Below, piece by piece: positions 54,655 to 63,881 of a stretch of DNA of 64,000 nucleotides. Source of the stretch: Rhodoluna limnophila (GTDB lineage: Bacteria; Actinomycetota; Actinomycetes; Actinomycetales; Microbacteriaceae); NCBI GenBank assembly GCA_945883505.1, contig CAMCXL010000005.1, positions 45,534 through 109,533 of the forward strand. The letters run 5' to 3'. The position numbers and the translations under genes were made by a program. Every line of letters begins with the position of its first letter. The first letter of the stretch is position 1. Below the pieces are notes generated by a model, which made no database searches, was not told where the DNA came from, and saw nothing but the letters and a program-made list of their open reading frames with translations.

Positions 54655-56013
54655 TTGGAACCGGTAAGGCTCTCTCTAGAGCAGCAGAATCTCTTTGACT
54701 ACATCGAGCAGTCTGAAAACAATATCTTTGTCACCGGCCGTGCCGGAACCGGAAAGTCAACCCTACTTAGCTACCTGGTTGAGAACACCAACAAAAACGT
54801 TGCGGTGTGTGCACCAACTGGCGTTGCAGCACTAAATGTTGGCGGCGTCACCATTCACTCGCTGTTTGGTTTTCCCTTTGGAATTCTGGGCGAGCAGGAT
54901 ATCGCAAGACATCTGAATCGCCGAACCCGTGAAGTACTCGCTGCAATAGATGTGTTGGTGATTGACGAAGTCTCGATGGTAAACGCAGACCTTATGGACG
55001 CGATCTCTAAGTCGATGGGGATAGCCAGGGGCCGAAGAAAGATTCCATTTGGGGGAGCACAACTTGTGATGTTTGGCGATCCGTACCAGCTCTCCCCCGT
55101 CCCAGGAAATAACGAAGAGCGCGCATACATGGCCGAGAACTACCAGTCACCTTGGTTTTTCGATGCTCACGTCTGGCGAGAGGACTCACTGGAGAGATTT
55201 GAACTGGGTGAAATATTCCGTCAGTCCGACGAAGAGTTTAAGTCAATCCTGAACGCGATTCGAATCGGAGAAGTCGATCAAGCGATGCTTGATCGGCTAA
55301 ATCAAGCAGGAAATAGATTCCCGCCGCACGATGACGTCATTCGTCTTGCCACCATCAACGCCTCGGTTGATGCTACAAACCGCGAGCGGATGAGCAGATT
55401 GACTACAAAACCCAAAACCTTCGAGGCTGTGTTTACGGCCAGCGACGAAAGTGCTTTTGGTAAAACACTTCCGGCCGAACCGATGCTCGAGCTCAAAGTT
55501 GGTGCCCAGGTGATGTTTATAAAAAACGACGATGGCAAAAGAACTGGTGAAGGGACCCTAAAGCGCTGGGTGAATGGAACCATCGGCCATGTCGTCGACA
55601 TGCCCTCTTCCGGTGGTGTCGTGGTGGAAGTTGAAGGCGAGCGATTAGATGTCGGGCGCTCAACCTGGGAAAAGGTTCGCTACGAAATTGAAGAAGAGTT
55701 TGATGAAGAAACCGGCAAAGTGAAAGAAGTCCTGGTGACAATTCCACTAGCTGAGTATCAGCAGATCCCACTAAGGCTGGCGTGGTCCGTCACAATCCAT
55801 AAATCCCAAGGACAGACTTACGACGAAGTCGTAATTGATTTAGGCAGGGGTGCTTTTTCTCCGGGGCAGACATATGTTGCACTCTCCAGAGTTCGCTCCC
55901 TCGAGGGTTTGTATTTGACCAGGGCGATCAAGATGAGCGATGTGATGGTCGATAAAGACGTGATCCGGTTCATGAGCGGTGTGAAGCAGGCGCCGATTGA
56001 GAAGCTCTTCTAA
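54655..56013 (+). CDS. PIF1-like superfamily 1B DNA helicase
   Basis: 452 residues from TTG at 54655. Motif I FVTGRAGTGKSTLLSYL, motif Ia CAPTGVAALNVGG, motif II VLVIDEVSMVNADLMDA, motif III FGDPYQLSPV, and motifs V/VI SVTIHKSQGQTYDEVVIDLG then QTYVALSRVRSLEGL. It fits 5'-3' PIF1 helicases, which act on forks and structured DNA. Proteins of this shape occur in Microbacteriaceae. It follows the copper gene without gap, perhaps by chance. Confidence 0.88.
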   Translation: MEPVRLSLEQQNLFDYIEQSENNIFVTGRAGTGKSTLLSYLVENTNKNVAVCAPTGVAALNVGGVTIHSLFGFPFGILGEQDIARHLNRRTREVLAAIDVLVIDEVSMVNADLMDAISKSMGIARGRRKIPFGGAQLVMFGDPYQLSPVPGNNEERAYMAENYQSPWFFDAHVWREDSLERFELGEIFRQSDEEFKSILNAIRIGEVDQAMLDRLNQAGNRFPPHDDVIRLATINASVDATNRERMSRLTTKPKTFEAVFTASDESAFGKTLPAEPMLELKVGAQVMFIKNDDGKRTGEGTLKRWVNGTIGHVVDMPSSGGVVVEVEGERLDVGRSTWEKVRYEIEEEFDEETGKVKEVLVTIPLAEYQQIPLRLAWSVTIHKSQGQTYDEVVIDLGRGAFSPGQTYVALSRVRSLEGLYLTRAIKMSDVMVDKDVIRFMSGVKQAPIEKLF

Positions 56014-56088
56014 ACCTCTGACTTAATTGTGGGCAAGTCAAAAGAATCCCTTGTGTGACTTTAGTTGTTAGTGCTACCCGACTAAAAG

Positions 56089-57147
56089 TTAGATAGCTAA
56101 GCCAAACGGGGCGCCGATTTCGTTTAGGGCATCTTTGGTGGAATGGAAAATTTGAATTTTTCCACCGGTCACTGCAGCCTCCTCACTTCGGTCCTCAATC
56201 TCACCAGGGTAAAAAATCTCGCCGAAACCATCTGCCAGCGGCGCGGATTTCACCTCGTTGACTAGCTTTTGAATTCTTTGTTCAAAAACCAAGGGATCAA
56301 TCATCTTTTCAACATCAATAACAATCAACAGGTGTCCAGAGTTACTTCTTTCCGTTGCTTCGTAAGGCCCGTGAACCTCGGTGGCTATCCCACTGCCAGT
56401 TAGGGCACCAGCAAGAACGTCCATCATGAATGAAATTGCATAGCCCTTGTGTCCACCCATTGGCAGAATCACTCCATCAATCGCCGAGGCAGCATCGGTT
56501 GTCCTTTTGCCTTCCTTGGTAATTGCCCAAGTGTCTGGAATTTCTTCACCACTTTCAAGTGCTGCATAAATTTTTCCACGGGCAACTACTGTGTTAGCCA
56601 TGTCCATAGCAACGACAGTCTCACCAAAAGGGGCAGCAATAGACCAAGGGTTATTACCCAAGACTTTTTTGCTACCACCCCAAGGTGCCATCGACGGCGA
56701 AGCGTTGGTGGTCAGAATAGCTACGCATTTTTGTTTGGCGGCTCTTCTAGTGAAATACATTGCGGTACCGAAGTGATTTGAGTTTCTAATTCCAACGACA
56801 CTGACACCAAATTCCTTTGCGCGTGAAACAGCTTGCTCCACCGCCATGCTTGTAAGTACTTGCCCAATCCCATCGTGGCCGTCGATTACCAGCAGCGGGC
56901 CAGAATCAACTTCGAACGTTGGATTGGTGATATTCTTCATGGCTCCAGACTTGAGTCGCTCCAGATACCAGCTGAGCCTAAGTATTCCGTGGGACGAGTG
57001 ACCCCAAAGTTCGGCTTGGATAAGCGAGTCAATCAGCAGCACTGCATCAGCGGGGGGAACCTCTAGTGCAGCCAGCAGTGCTGTACCGAATTCCTCCAGC
57101 CGAGAAATTTCAATCTGGTCAAAGGGTTCCATAGCTGTCTCAGACAT
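56089..57147 (-). CDS. Ldh_2 family malate/lactate/sulfolactate-type dehydrogenase
   Basis: 352 residues from the ATG at 57147, which has GGAG about 6 bases before it; a TTG 14 codons upstream lacks one. AELWGHSSHGILRLSWYLER, GIRNSNHFGTAMYFTRRAA and LPMGGHKGYAISFMMDVLAG are the hallmarks of this NAD(P)-dependent 2-hydroxyacid dehydrogenase family (malate, ureidoglycolate, sulfolactate). Substrate unknown. It is divergent from an ABM gene and a cupin gene, with only 71 bases between. Confidence 0.88.
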   Translation of the reverse strand: MSETAMEPFDQIEISRLEEFGTALLAALEVPPADAVLLIDSLIQAELWGHSSHGILRLSWYLERLKSGAMKNITNPTFEVDSGPLLVIDGHDGIGQVLTSMAVEQAVSRAKEFGVSVVGIRNSNHFGTAMYFTRRAAKQKCVAILTTNASPSMAPWGGSKKVLGNNPWSIAAPFGETVVAMDMANTVVARGKIYAALESGEEIPDTWAITKEGKRTTDAASAIDGVILPMGGHKGYAISFMMDVLAGALTGSGIATEVHGPYEATERSNSGHLLIVIDVEKMIDPLVFEQRIQKLVNEVKSAPLADGFGEIFYPGEIEDRSEEAAVTGGKIQIFHSTKDALNEIGAPFGLAI

Positions 57148-57218
57148 GGGGCTCCGCTTTCTGACCTGCTCTAGGATATTTATATTCAACAGTTGTTAAA
57201 TGATTGTAGGGGCGTGTA

Positions 57219-57530
57219 ATGGTCTTTTCTGTTTGGGTGGAATTAGAAGTTCAACCAGAGAAACTTGAACCTTTCTTGTCTGGTATCACCCTGAATCAAG
57301 CGGCAACTTTAGCCGAGCCTGGCTGCCTGTACTTTGACGTTGTGAGACTGGAGCGCGAAGGTCAATGGTTTGGCTTTTATGAGGTCTATGAGTCCGCTGA
57401 CGCCTTTTACACAGATCATAGAAGCTACGAGCATTACCAGTCATGGCGGGAAGTGGTTGCAGAAACCGTAGTACCCGGTTCGCAGCAAATTACACCGGCA
57501 AGCGTTCAAATAGCTACTAACTCCAAATAG
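57219..57530 (+). CDS. ABM-domain monooxygenase-like protein
   Basis: 103 residues: VFSVWVELEVQPEKLEPFLS, EPGCLYFDVVRLEREGQWFG and EVYESADAFYTDHRSYEHYQ are the YgiN/LsrG-type pattern with a His-rich C-terminal half. It may oxidise or isomerise a small molecule. Next to a cupin and divergent from a dehydrogenase, which suggests a small catabolic group. Confidence 0.84.
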   Translation: MVFSVWVELEVQPEKLEPFLSGITLNQAATLAEPGCLYFDVVRLEREGQWFGFYEVYESADAFYTDHRSYEHYQSWREVVAETVVPGSQQITPASVQIATNSK

Positions 57531-57547
57531 GTTTAGAACGGGTCATC

Positions 57548-57952
57548 GTGGATTCATATGAAGTATTTCGCCCTCAAGAGATGCCAGCGATTGATCGTGG
57601 CAACGGTGCAAAAACTACTCCTCTAGTCACCGCAAAAGTTGGCGCTCAAGATTTCCTAAACGGGATTACAGTATTTGAACCCGGAGCCCAGATTGCCCAC
57701 CACTCCCACAATGTAGCGGAATCGGTGATGGTGATTAAAGGTACGGCGGTGGTAAACGTAGCTGGCCAAGAACATTTACTAAACACGTTTGACACTACGT
57801 TTGTACCCGCTGACATCCCCCATCACTTTAGAAACGCATCATCAGATGAGGAGATGAGAATCTTTTGGACCTATGGGTCGATTGATGCCACAAGAACCAT
57901 CATTGAGACCGGTGTCACTTCAAGGGTTGACGAAGAGCAAAAACCTTCTTAG
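57548..57952 (+). CDS. cupin-domain protein
   Basis: 134 residues from GTG at 57548. Cupin motif 1 is FEPGAQIAHHSHNVAESVMV (metal His and Glu), motif 2 is FVPADIPHHFRNAS. A single small cupin that could bind metal and act as oxygenase, isomerase or sugar-binding protein. It begins 17 bases after the ABM gene. Confidence 0.85.
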   Translation: MDSYEVFRPQEMPAIDRGNGAKTTPLVTAKVGAQDFLNGITVFEPGAQIAHHSHNVAESVMVIKGTAVVNVAGQEHLLNTFDTTFVPADIPHHFRNASSDEEMRIFWTYGSIDATRTIIETGVTSRVDEEQKPS

Positions 57953-58083
57953 TGCATTGAAACTAGCCCGGCTTCCCACTCCTAGAAATCTATTCAATAG
58001 AACTATCCCTCGACCTGTCCTCACGCTTGTAGCGCAACTGACAGATCATCTGGCTACGAATCAGAAGCTTGTGTATAGAGCCG

Positions 58084-59193
58084 CTATCCTCTCAACCACC
58101 AGTTAATCGGAGTATGCAATCTTGCAGCCCAAGCGCTCTCGGTGTGACCGGTGCCAGGAAATGTTGAATACATCAAATCTTTATCGCGAACATATCCTTT
58201 AGCCTGCAAAGCAGCAACAGCTCCGTTATGAAATCTCTGGTAGAACATGTCCCAGTCCTGGGTTCCAGCATCGGTATAGATCTTGTGGTGGCCAGGATCT
58301 GGCATCAAAGCGGTTAGCTCCTGGGCCATGTATTTGTGTCCAAGGATCCAGTGCGTTGAGAAACAAAGTGCTGCGCCAAAAGTATCTGGATACTTAGCCA
58401 TCAAATACATCGAGGCAAGCCCACCCATGCTGGATCCCGCAATTGCAGTTCTTTCTCTGGCGTGATCGATGCCGTACCTTGTTTGAACCATCGGGAGTAT
58501 CTTCTCGGCTAGCAGTTCGTTGTATTTGGCATTCATGGGCGTCTTTGAAGTTGGTCGATACTCGTCCGGCAGATTGTCCCAGATGTCCGGGTGAGCTTCG
58601 GCTATTTCTTTTGGGGTGAGTTCAAGCATTCGGGTTTGCTTTGATAAACCATGCACAGCGATGATGATCGGCTGAAGATCTCCCCTGATGCGTTCATTTC
58701 TGAGCGCATCCAGAATCTCCCAGGTCTGACCGTTGCTGGATGATTTGGGATTGAAGATGTTCTTGCCATCGTGCATCATCAAGATCGGCGTATAGGAAAG
58801 GACCTTTGCTGGAACCCAAACTTCTACTGTGTGATCATCAACAACAAACTTGTCGATCTTGCCTCCGGCAAGAGCGATCTTTTGTTTCTTCAGTTCCCTA
58901 AAGGCCAAAAACAGTGGAAAGGTAAAGGCCAGGGCGGTGACTCCAGAAAGCAGGAAGTAAAGCCAGACCCGCTTCATGCCGAGTTTTTTGGCTTCGTAAA
59001 GCATAAACACAACCGTTGCTGCGGCAACGATTAGTAGATCTACCGAGAGCACCCAGTCCACCACCGAGCCAAACCAGGCGTTTATATAATCTGCTCCCTC
59101 GAAGGAGGCAATGCCGTTTAGCACCCAGGCGGTTATGAGCCCAAGGCCTGCCAGGACAAAGTAGATGTTCGCTCGAAGCTGGTGACCAAACAA
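58084..59193 (-). CDS. DUF2834-type membrane domain fused to serine esterase
   Basis: 369 residues from TTG at 59193, the one with AAGGAG 8 bases upstream; an earlier TTG at 59262 is possible. Residues 7-102 form a membrane domain with three segments like DUF2834 (FVLAGLGLITAWVLNGIASF). The rest is an esterase-D/enterochelin-esterase fold with Ser255 in AIAGSSMGGLASMY and late His in FPGTGHTESAW. The esterase part could face either side of the membrane. The fusion is unusual. Substrate unknown. Confidence 0.8.
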   Translation of the reverse strand: MFGHQLRANIYFVLAGLGLITAWVLNGIASFEGADYINAWFGSVVDWVLSVDLLIVAAATVVFMLYEAKKLGMKRVWLYFLLSGVTALAFTFPLFLAFRELKKQKIALAGGKIDKFVVDDHTVEVWVPAKVLSYTPILMMHDGKNIFNPKSSSNGQTWEILDALRNERIRGDLQPIIIAVHGLSKQTRMLELTPKEIAEAHPDIWDNLPDEYRPTSKTPMNAKYNELLAEKILPMVQTRYGIDHARERTAIAGSSMGGLASMYLMAKYPDTFGAALCFSTHWILGHKYMAQELTALMPDPGHHKIYTDAGTQDWDMFYQRFHNGAVAALQAKGYVRDKDLMYSTFPGTGHTESAWAARLHTPINWWLRG

Positions 59194-59288
59194 GCCAAGG
59201 CTCCTTACTTTGAGGTCGGTTAGCTTCAACCCTAGCAACGCGAATTGGACGTTTACGGGCAATTGCTTCCAGGCGGTAACCTATTGGA

Positions 59289-59885
59289 ATGCTCATGTCA
59301 GATCGCGATATTCGCGCCAGTATCGAAGCCGGCCAGATTGGTCTTGAACCGCTCGAGATGAATCTGTTGCAGCCCAGCTCATTTGATGTTCGGCTGGATC
59401 GGTTTTTTAGACTCTTCGATAACCACAAGTACCCATACATAGATCCCTCCGAACAGCAGGATGATCTAACCAGGCTGATCGAAGTTGCCCCCGACGAAGC
59501 TTTCATATTGCACCCGGGCGAATTTGTTCTTGGATCAACATTTGAATTTGTGACACTGCCGAATGATATTGCAGCAAGACTCGAAGGAAAGTCTTCCCTT
59601 GGAAGACTTGGCCTTTTGACTCACTCAACCGCCGGCTTTGTTGATCCTGGCTTCAGGGGTCACGTGACACTGGAATTATCAAACACAGCAACCTTGCCAA
59701 TCAAGTTATGGCCTGGAATGAAGATCGGTCAACTTTGTTTTTTCAAGCTCTCTTCGGAATCAGAGTTCCCTTATGGTTCGGATAAGTATTCATCGCGTTA
59801 CCAAGGTCAGCGCGGACCAACTGCATCTAGGTCACACAAAAACTTTTACCGAACCGATGTTGGTAATGCCCCGCTAGATAACTAG
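59289..59885 (+). CDS. dcd: dCTP deaminase (likely bifunctional dCTP deaminase/dUTPase)
   Basis: 198 residues. [55 protein letters not shown] and [16 protein letters not shown] with the catalytic Glu. In Actinobacteria this enzyme often makes dUMP from dCTP in one step. The first of two nearby ATGs is chosen by comparison with the family. It overlaps a terminator hairpin at its end. Confidence 0.94.
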   Translation: MLMSDRDIRASIEAGQIGLEPLEMNLLQPSSFDVRLDRFFRLFDNHKYPYIDPSEQQDDLTRLIEVAPDEAFILHPGEFVLGSTFEFVTLPNDIAARLEGKSSLGRLGLLTHSTAGFVDPGFRGHVTLELSNTATLPIKLWPGMKIGQLCFFKLSSESEFPYGSDKYSSRYQGQRGPTASRSHKNFYRTDVGNAPLDN

Positions 59886-59901
59886 CTCTTGAGCTAGTTA
59901 T
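59878..59901. terminator. bidirectional terminator between dcd and the MFS gene
   Basis: Perfect 11-pair stem ATAACTAGCTC/GAGCTAGTTAT with a two-base loop, located between two convergent genes and including the dcd stop codon. Confidence 0.75.
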
Positions 59902-59913
59902 TATTGCACGCGC

Positions 59914-61254
59914 CTAGCTTGCGTATTTAACCTGTGGGTTTGGGTTTACTCGAAGCAACAAAAGCAATCCAACAATCAAGATAACCATCAGACCAAGAAC
60001 ACCGTAGATTGTGGTGTTCTCTTCTCCTGTCACAACAGCAGCAATTGTGATTGCTGTTGCCCAGAAGAAACCGGATAGGAAGCTGATTGCTCGACCGGTG
60101 GTTTGGTAAAGACCAAACACTTCACCTTCTCGTCCCTCTGGTGCAAAGCGAGAGACAAAGGTCCTAGAAGATGCCTGCGCGGGACCAACGAATAGACAAA
60201 GCGCTAGGCCACCAATCCAGTAGGTAATCTGGCCGGCGTCAGCGAACAAGAACACCGCAAAGCCGGCAATGATTAGACCGATCAGGGAACCGGCAATCAC
60301 GTTTCTGGAGCCAACGATGTCGTCGATTCGACCACCAACCACGGCACCGATACCGGCAACGATGTTAGCTGCCATACCGAAGATGATGATCTCGGTTTGG
60401 GTGAATCCAAAAGCCAGCGAACCAAGCACTGCACCAAAGGAAAATACTCCAGCCAGACCGTCGCGATAGACAGCGGAGGAGATTAGGAACTTCAGTGTTT
60501 CAGGAGCTTGGCGGTACAAACTCTTTAGCTGACCCCAGATAGCACCGTAGGACTGCAGGATGGTCTCTTTCTTTGCACTGCTCTTCTTTTCGATTTCGGG
60601 AACTCGAATAAGTAGCGGAATAGAGAAAACTAAAGTCCAAACCGCCGAGAACAAGAACACCGTTCTAACCTCAAGGCCGTTTGTTGCAGGAACCCCAAAC
60701 ACCGTCTGAGGCAAAACAAATCCGAAGAGGGCAACGGCCAATAGCAAGATGCCACCTAGGTATCCAAGGCCCCAGGCGTAGCCCGAGATGCGACCGATTG
60801 TTGACGGAGAAGATACCGATTTCAACATCGCGTAGTAATTGATAAAGGCGGTTTCTTGAACCACCGAGCCAAGACCATACAAAACCAGACCAAAGATTAG
60901 GAACTCGGCTTTTGGTTCAACGAAGAAGCTTGCGACCATGATCAAAACCAAGACGTAGGTATTGATCATGAGCCAGAACTTGCGCTTGCCACCCTCATCT
61001 GATCGACGCCCAAGTACTGGAGCGATGATGGCAAGTAAGAAACCGGCAATACCGGTGGTTAGTCCAAGCAGGGCATCGGCGTTGGTGCCGGCCTCGGCGA
61101 CCGCCGAGGCTAGGTAGACCGGGAAGATAAAGGTCTGCATGATGGTCGGGTAGGGCTGCTCGGCCCAGTCCCAGAGCGCCCAGGCAAAGGTTCCCTTGCG
61201 GCCGAGTTTGGTCTTTGGGACCCTCAAAGGTCCGGTGCTGTCTTGGTTTGTCAT
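59914..61254 (-). CDS. UMF1-type MFS transporter
   Basis: 446 residues with 12 membrane segments. The N-terminal TFAWALWDWAEQPYPTIMQT and FPVYLASAV follow the UMF1/Atg22-like group, and GRRSDEGGKRKFWLM is the MFS loop. It exports or imports an unknown solute. Ends facing dcd; its 5' side faces the HAIR sites before dnaK. Confidence 0.88.
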   Translation of the reverse strand: MTNQDSTGPLRVPKTKLGRKGTFAWALWDWAEQPYPTIMQTFIFPVYLASAVAEAGTNADALLGLTTGIAGFLLAIIAPVLGRRSDEGGKRKFWLMINTYVLVLIMVASFFVEPKAEFLIFGLVLYGLGSVVQETAFINYYAMLKSVSSPSTIGRISGYAWGLGYLGGILLLAVALFGFVLPQTVFGVPATNGLEVRTVFLFSAVWTLVFSIPLLIRVPEIEKKSSAKKETILQSYGAIWGQLKSLYRQAPETLKFLISSAVYRDGLAGVFSFGAVLGSLAFGFTQTEIIIFGMAANIVAGIGAVVGGRIDDIVGSRNVIAGSLIGLIIAGFAVFLFADAGQITYWIGGLALCLFVGPAQASSRTFVSRFAPEGREGEVFGLYQTTGRAISFLSGFFWATAITIAAVVTGEENTTIYGVLGLMVILIVGLLLLLRVNPNPQVKYAS

Positions 61255-61333
61255 GGCATCAAGCTACCCCAACCAATGCGTATTTGAACCAAAAACTCCT
61301 GAATATCGGGCAAACAGTGGCAAAAAGCCAAAT

Positions 61334-61354
61334 CTTGAGCGTGACACACTCAAG
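61334..61354. promoter_or_regulatory. HAIR element 1 (HspR operator)
   Basis: CTTGAGC-N7-ACTCAAG, one mismatch to CTTGAGT-N7-ACTCAAG. Lies upstream of the -35 box TTGACA at 61370-61375. Confidence 0.85.
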
Positions 61355-61369
61355 TTTGGAATAAATTAC

Positions 61370-61398
61370 TTGACAATAAAGTTGTGCTGTGTGAAACT
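61370..61398 (+). promoter_or_regulatory. candidate dnaK promoter
   Basis: TTGACA (61370-61375), 17-base spacer and a weak -10 GAAACT (61393-61398). It lies between the two HAIR elements. Confidence 0.45.
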
Positions 61399-61417
61399 TG
61401 AGTCAATAGGGCTCAAG
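61397..61417. promoter_or_regulatory. HAIR element 2 (HspR operator)
   Basis: CTTGAGT-N7-GCTCAAG, one mismatch to consensus, about 59 bases before the dnaK ATG and covering the likely transcript start. A further half-site-like TTTGAG follows. Confidence 0.85.
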
Positions 61418-61475
61418 TTTGAGTTCAGGACCGTTTTACCCCAGTAAATACAAGGAAAACAAGGAGAAACAACAA

Positions 61476-63317
61476 ATGGCACGTGCAGTAGGGATTGACC
61501 TAGGAACCACAAACAGCGCAGTTTCAGTGCTGGAAGGTGGCGAGCCGAGCGTTATCGCTAACGCCGAGGGCTTTAGAACCACACCTTCTATCGTGGCTTT
61601 CACCAAGGACGGCGAAGTGCTAGTTGGCGAGACCGCCAAGCGCCAGGCCGTGACAAACGTCGACCGAACCATCGCTTCGGTCAAGCGCCACATGGGCACC
61701 GACTGGAGCTTTAAGGTGGACGACAAGAATTACACCCCGCAGGAGATCTCAGCTCGAATCCTTGCGAAGCTAAAGCGCGACGCTGAAACCTACCTCGGCG
61801 AATCAGTGACCGACGCGGTTATCACCGTCCCTGCTTACTTCAACGACGCCGAGCGTCAGGCAACCAAGGATGCCGGTGAGATCGCTGGACTAAACGTTCT
61901 TCGAATCATCAATGAGCCAACCGCAGCCGCACTCGCTTACGGTCTAGACAAGGGTAAGCAAGACGAACTGATCTTGGTCTTTGACTTGGGTGGTGGAACA
62001 TTCGACGTTTCATTACTTGAGGTTGGAAAAGACGATGACTTCTCAACCATTCAGGTTCGTGCAACCTCAGGAGATAACCGCCTAGGTGGAGACGACTGGG
62101 ACCAGAGAGTTGTCGATCACCTGGTGAAGAAATTTAAGGAAACAACCGGTGTTGATGTTTCGAAAGACAAGATTGCTCTTCAGCGTCTAAAGGAAGCTGC
62201 GGAGCAGGCTAAGAAGGAACTGTCGCAGTCAACAACTGCAAACATTCAGCTTCCTTACCTTTCTCTTACCGAGAACGGTCCAGCCAACTTGGACGAGACA
62301 ATCACTCGTGCGCAGTTCGAGCAGCTAACCTCCGATCTACTAGAGAGAACCAAGAAGCCATTCCAGGACGTCATCAAAGAAGCCGGAGTTAAGGTTTCTG
62401 ACATCGCCCACGTTGTTTTGGTTGGTGGATCAACTCGTATGCCAGCAGTTACAGAACTAGTGAAGCAGCTAACCGGAGGAAAAGAGCCGAACAAGGGCGT
62501 TAACCCTGACGAGGTTGTTGCAGTTGGTGCATCGCTTCAGGCCGGTGTTCTAAAGGGTGAGCGCAAGGACGTTCTTTTGATTGACGTGACTCCTTTGTCT
62601 CTTGGAATCGAAACCAAGGGCGGCATCATGACCAGGTTGATTGAGCGCAACACTGCGATTCCAACCAAGAGATCCGAGACCTTCACAACAGCCGACGACA
62701 ACCAGCCTTCGGTATCGATTCAGGTCTACCAGGGTGAGCGCGAGTTCACCAAGGACAACAAGTCACTTGGAAACTTTGAGCTAACCGGTATTGCACCAGC
62801 TCCACGCGGTATCCCACAGATCGAAGTGACATTTGATATTGACGCTAACGGTATCGTTCACGTTTCAGCCAAGGACAAGGGAACCGCTAAAGAGCAGTCG
62901 ATGACAATCACCGGAGGATCTTCTCTTCCAAAGGAAGACATCGAGCGCATGGTTCGCGAAGCCGAAGAGCACGCTGCTGAAGATAAGAAGCGTCGTGAAG
63001 AGCAGGAAACCAAGAACACTGCCGAGCAGATGGTTTACCAAACCGAGAAGCTAATCAAGGACAACGACGAGAAGCTACCCGAGGATGTTAAAACTGAGGT
63101 ACAGGCCGATGTCGACGCACTCAAGACAGCACTTGCCGGTGAGGACATTGACGCCATCAAGGCAGCCAACGACAAGTTGATTACCTCTTCCCAGAAACTA
63201 GGAGAGGCAATCTACGCGAGTGCTTCTGAGGAAACTCCAGCCGATGCAACTACTTCTAACGAAGACGTTGTTGACGCAGAGGTAGTAGACGAAGAGCCAG
63301 CTGAAGAGAAGAAGTAA
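61476..63317 (+). CDS. dnaK: chaperone DnaK (Hsp70)
   Basis: 613 residues from the ATG at 61476 ([20 protein letters not shown]), preceded by AAGGAG; a longer frame from 61419 covers the HAIR region and is not used. ATPase motifs [15 protein letters not shown] and [13 protein letters not shown]; substrate domain [14 protein letters not shown]; acidic tail [12 protein letters not shown]. Refolds proteins with GrpE and DnaJ. Regulated by HspR through the two HAIR sites. Its stop overlaps grpE by one base. Confidence 0.98.
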   Translation: MARAVGIDLGTTNSAVSVLEGGEPSVIANAEGFRTTPSIVAFTKDGEVLVGETAKRQAVTNVDRTIASVKRHMGTDWSFKVDDKNYTPQEISARILAKLKRDAETYLGESVTDAVITVPAYFNDAERQATKDAGEIAGLNVLRIINEPTAAALAYGLDKGKQDELILVFDLGGGTFDVSLLEVGKDDDFSTIQVRATSGDNRLGGDDWDQRVVDHLVKKFKETTGVDVSKDKIALQRLKEAAEQAKKELSQSTTANIQLPYLSLTENGPANLDETITRAQFEQLTSDLLERTKKPFQDVIKEAGVKVSDIAHVVLVGGSTRMPAVTELVKQLTGGKEPNKGVNPDEVVAVGASLQAGVLKGERKDVLLIDVTPLSLGIETKGGIMTRLIERNTAIPTKRSETFTTADDNQPSVSIQVYQGEREFTKDNKSLGNFELTGIAPAPRGIPQIEVTFDIDANGIVHVSAKDKGTAKEQSMTITGGSSLPKEDIERMVREAEEHAAEDKKRREEQETKNTAEQMVYQTEKLIKDNDEKLPEDVKTEVQADVDALKTALAGEDIDAIKAANDKLITSSQKLGEAIYASASEETPADATTSNEDVVDAEVVDEEPAEEKK

Positions 63318-63877
63318 TGACTGAGGAAAACTTTTCCCCAGACGACATTGAGCAGCAGCCGGAAACCCCGGCTGCTGACTCAAATGTTGATGGTGCGAAT
63401 GCTCCGGATGAATTAGACAAGGAACTTGCCGATCTGGTCGAAGAAACTGGACCGATAAGTAAAGAAGCTGAACTACTTGCTGATTTGCAACGCCTGCAGG
63501 CGGAATTTGTTAACTACAAATCCCGCGTAGAGCGCGACCGCGATCAGTCTAGAAATGCAGCCATTGCTGAAGTCATTCGCTCTTTCCTTCCAGCACTTGA
63601 TGATCTTGAACGAGCCGAAGCACACGGCGATCTTGAAGGAACGCCTTTTGCTGCAGTTGGAACCAAGCTTCGAAGTGCTGGGGAGAAATTTGGCCTGAAG
63701 CGCTTTGGTGCCAAGGGGGAGAAGTTCAATCCTGAACTTCACAACGCCTTAGCTCAGACCCCAAGCGCTGATGTCACGGAAGAAACAATCAATGAAGTCA
63801 TTGAGGCCGGTTATCAACTGGAAGATCGCCTGATTCGCCCAGCAATGGTCTCAGTTTTGGTTCCTGAAGGAAAATAG
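63317..63877 (+). CDS. grpE: nucleotide exchange factor GrpE
   Basis: 186 residues. Acidic, disordered N-terminus, long helix LQRLQAEFVNYKSRVERDRD, and C-terminal beta part NPELHNALAQTPSADV, EAGYQLEDRLIRPAMVSV. Exchanges ADP on DnaK. It begins on the last base of dnaK (TAATG). Confidence 0.96.
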   Translation: MTEENFSPDDIEQQPETPAADSNVDGANAPDELDKELADLVEETGPISKEAELLADLQRLQAEFVNYKSRVERDRDQSRNAAIAEVIRSFLPALDDLERAEAHGDLEGTPFAAVGTKLRSAGEKFGLKRFGAKGEKFNPELHNALAQTPSADVTEETINEVIEAGYQLEDRLIRPAMVSVLVPEGK

Positions 63878-63881
63878 CTAG

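Noticed and set aside
57873..58106. 77-codon plus-strand frame after the cupin gene
   Set aside because: It overlaps the cupin end in another frame and the tail of the esterase; no family features. The 131-base gap holds nothing I can support.
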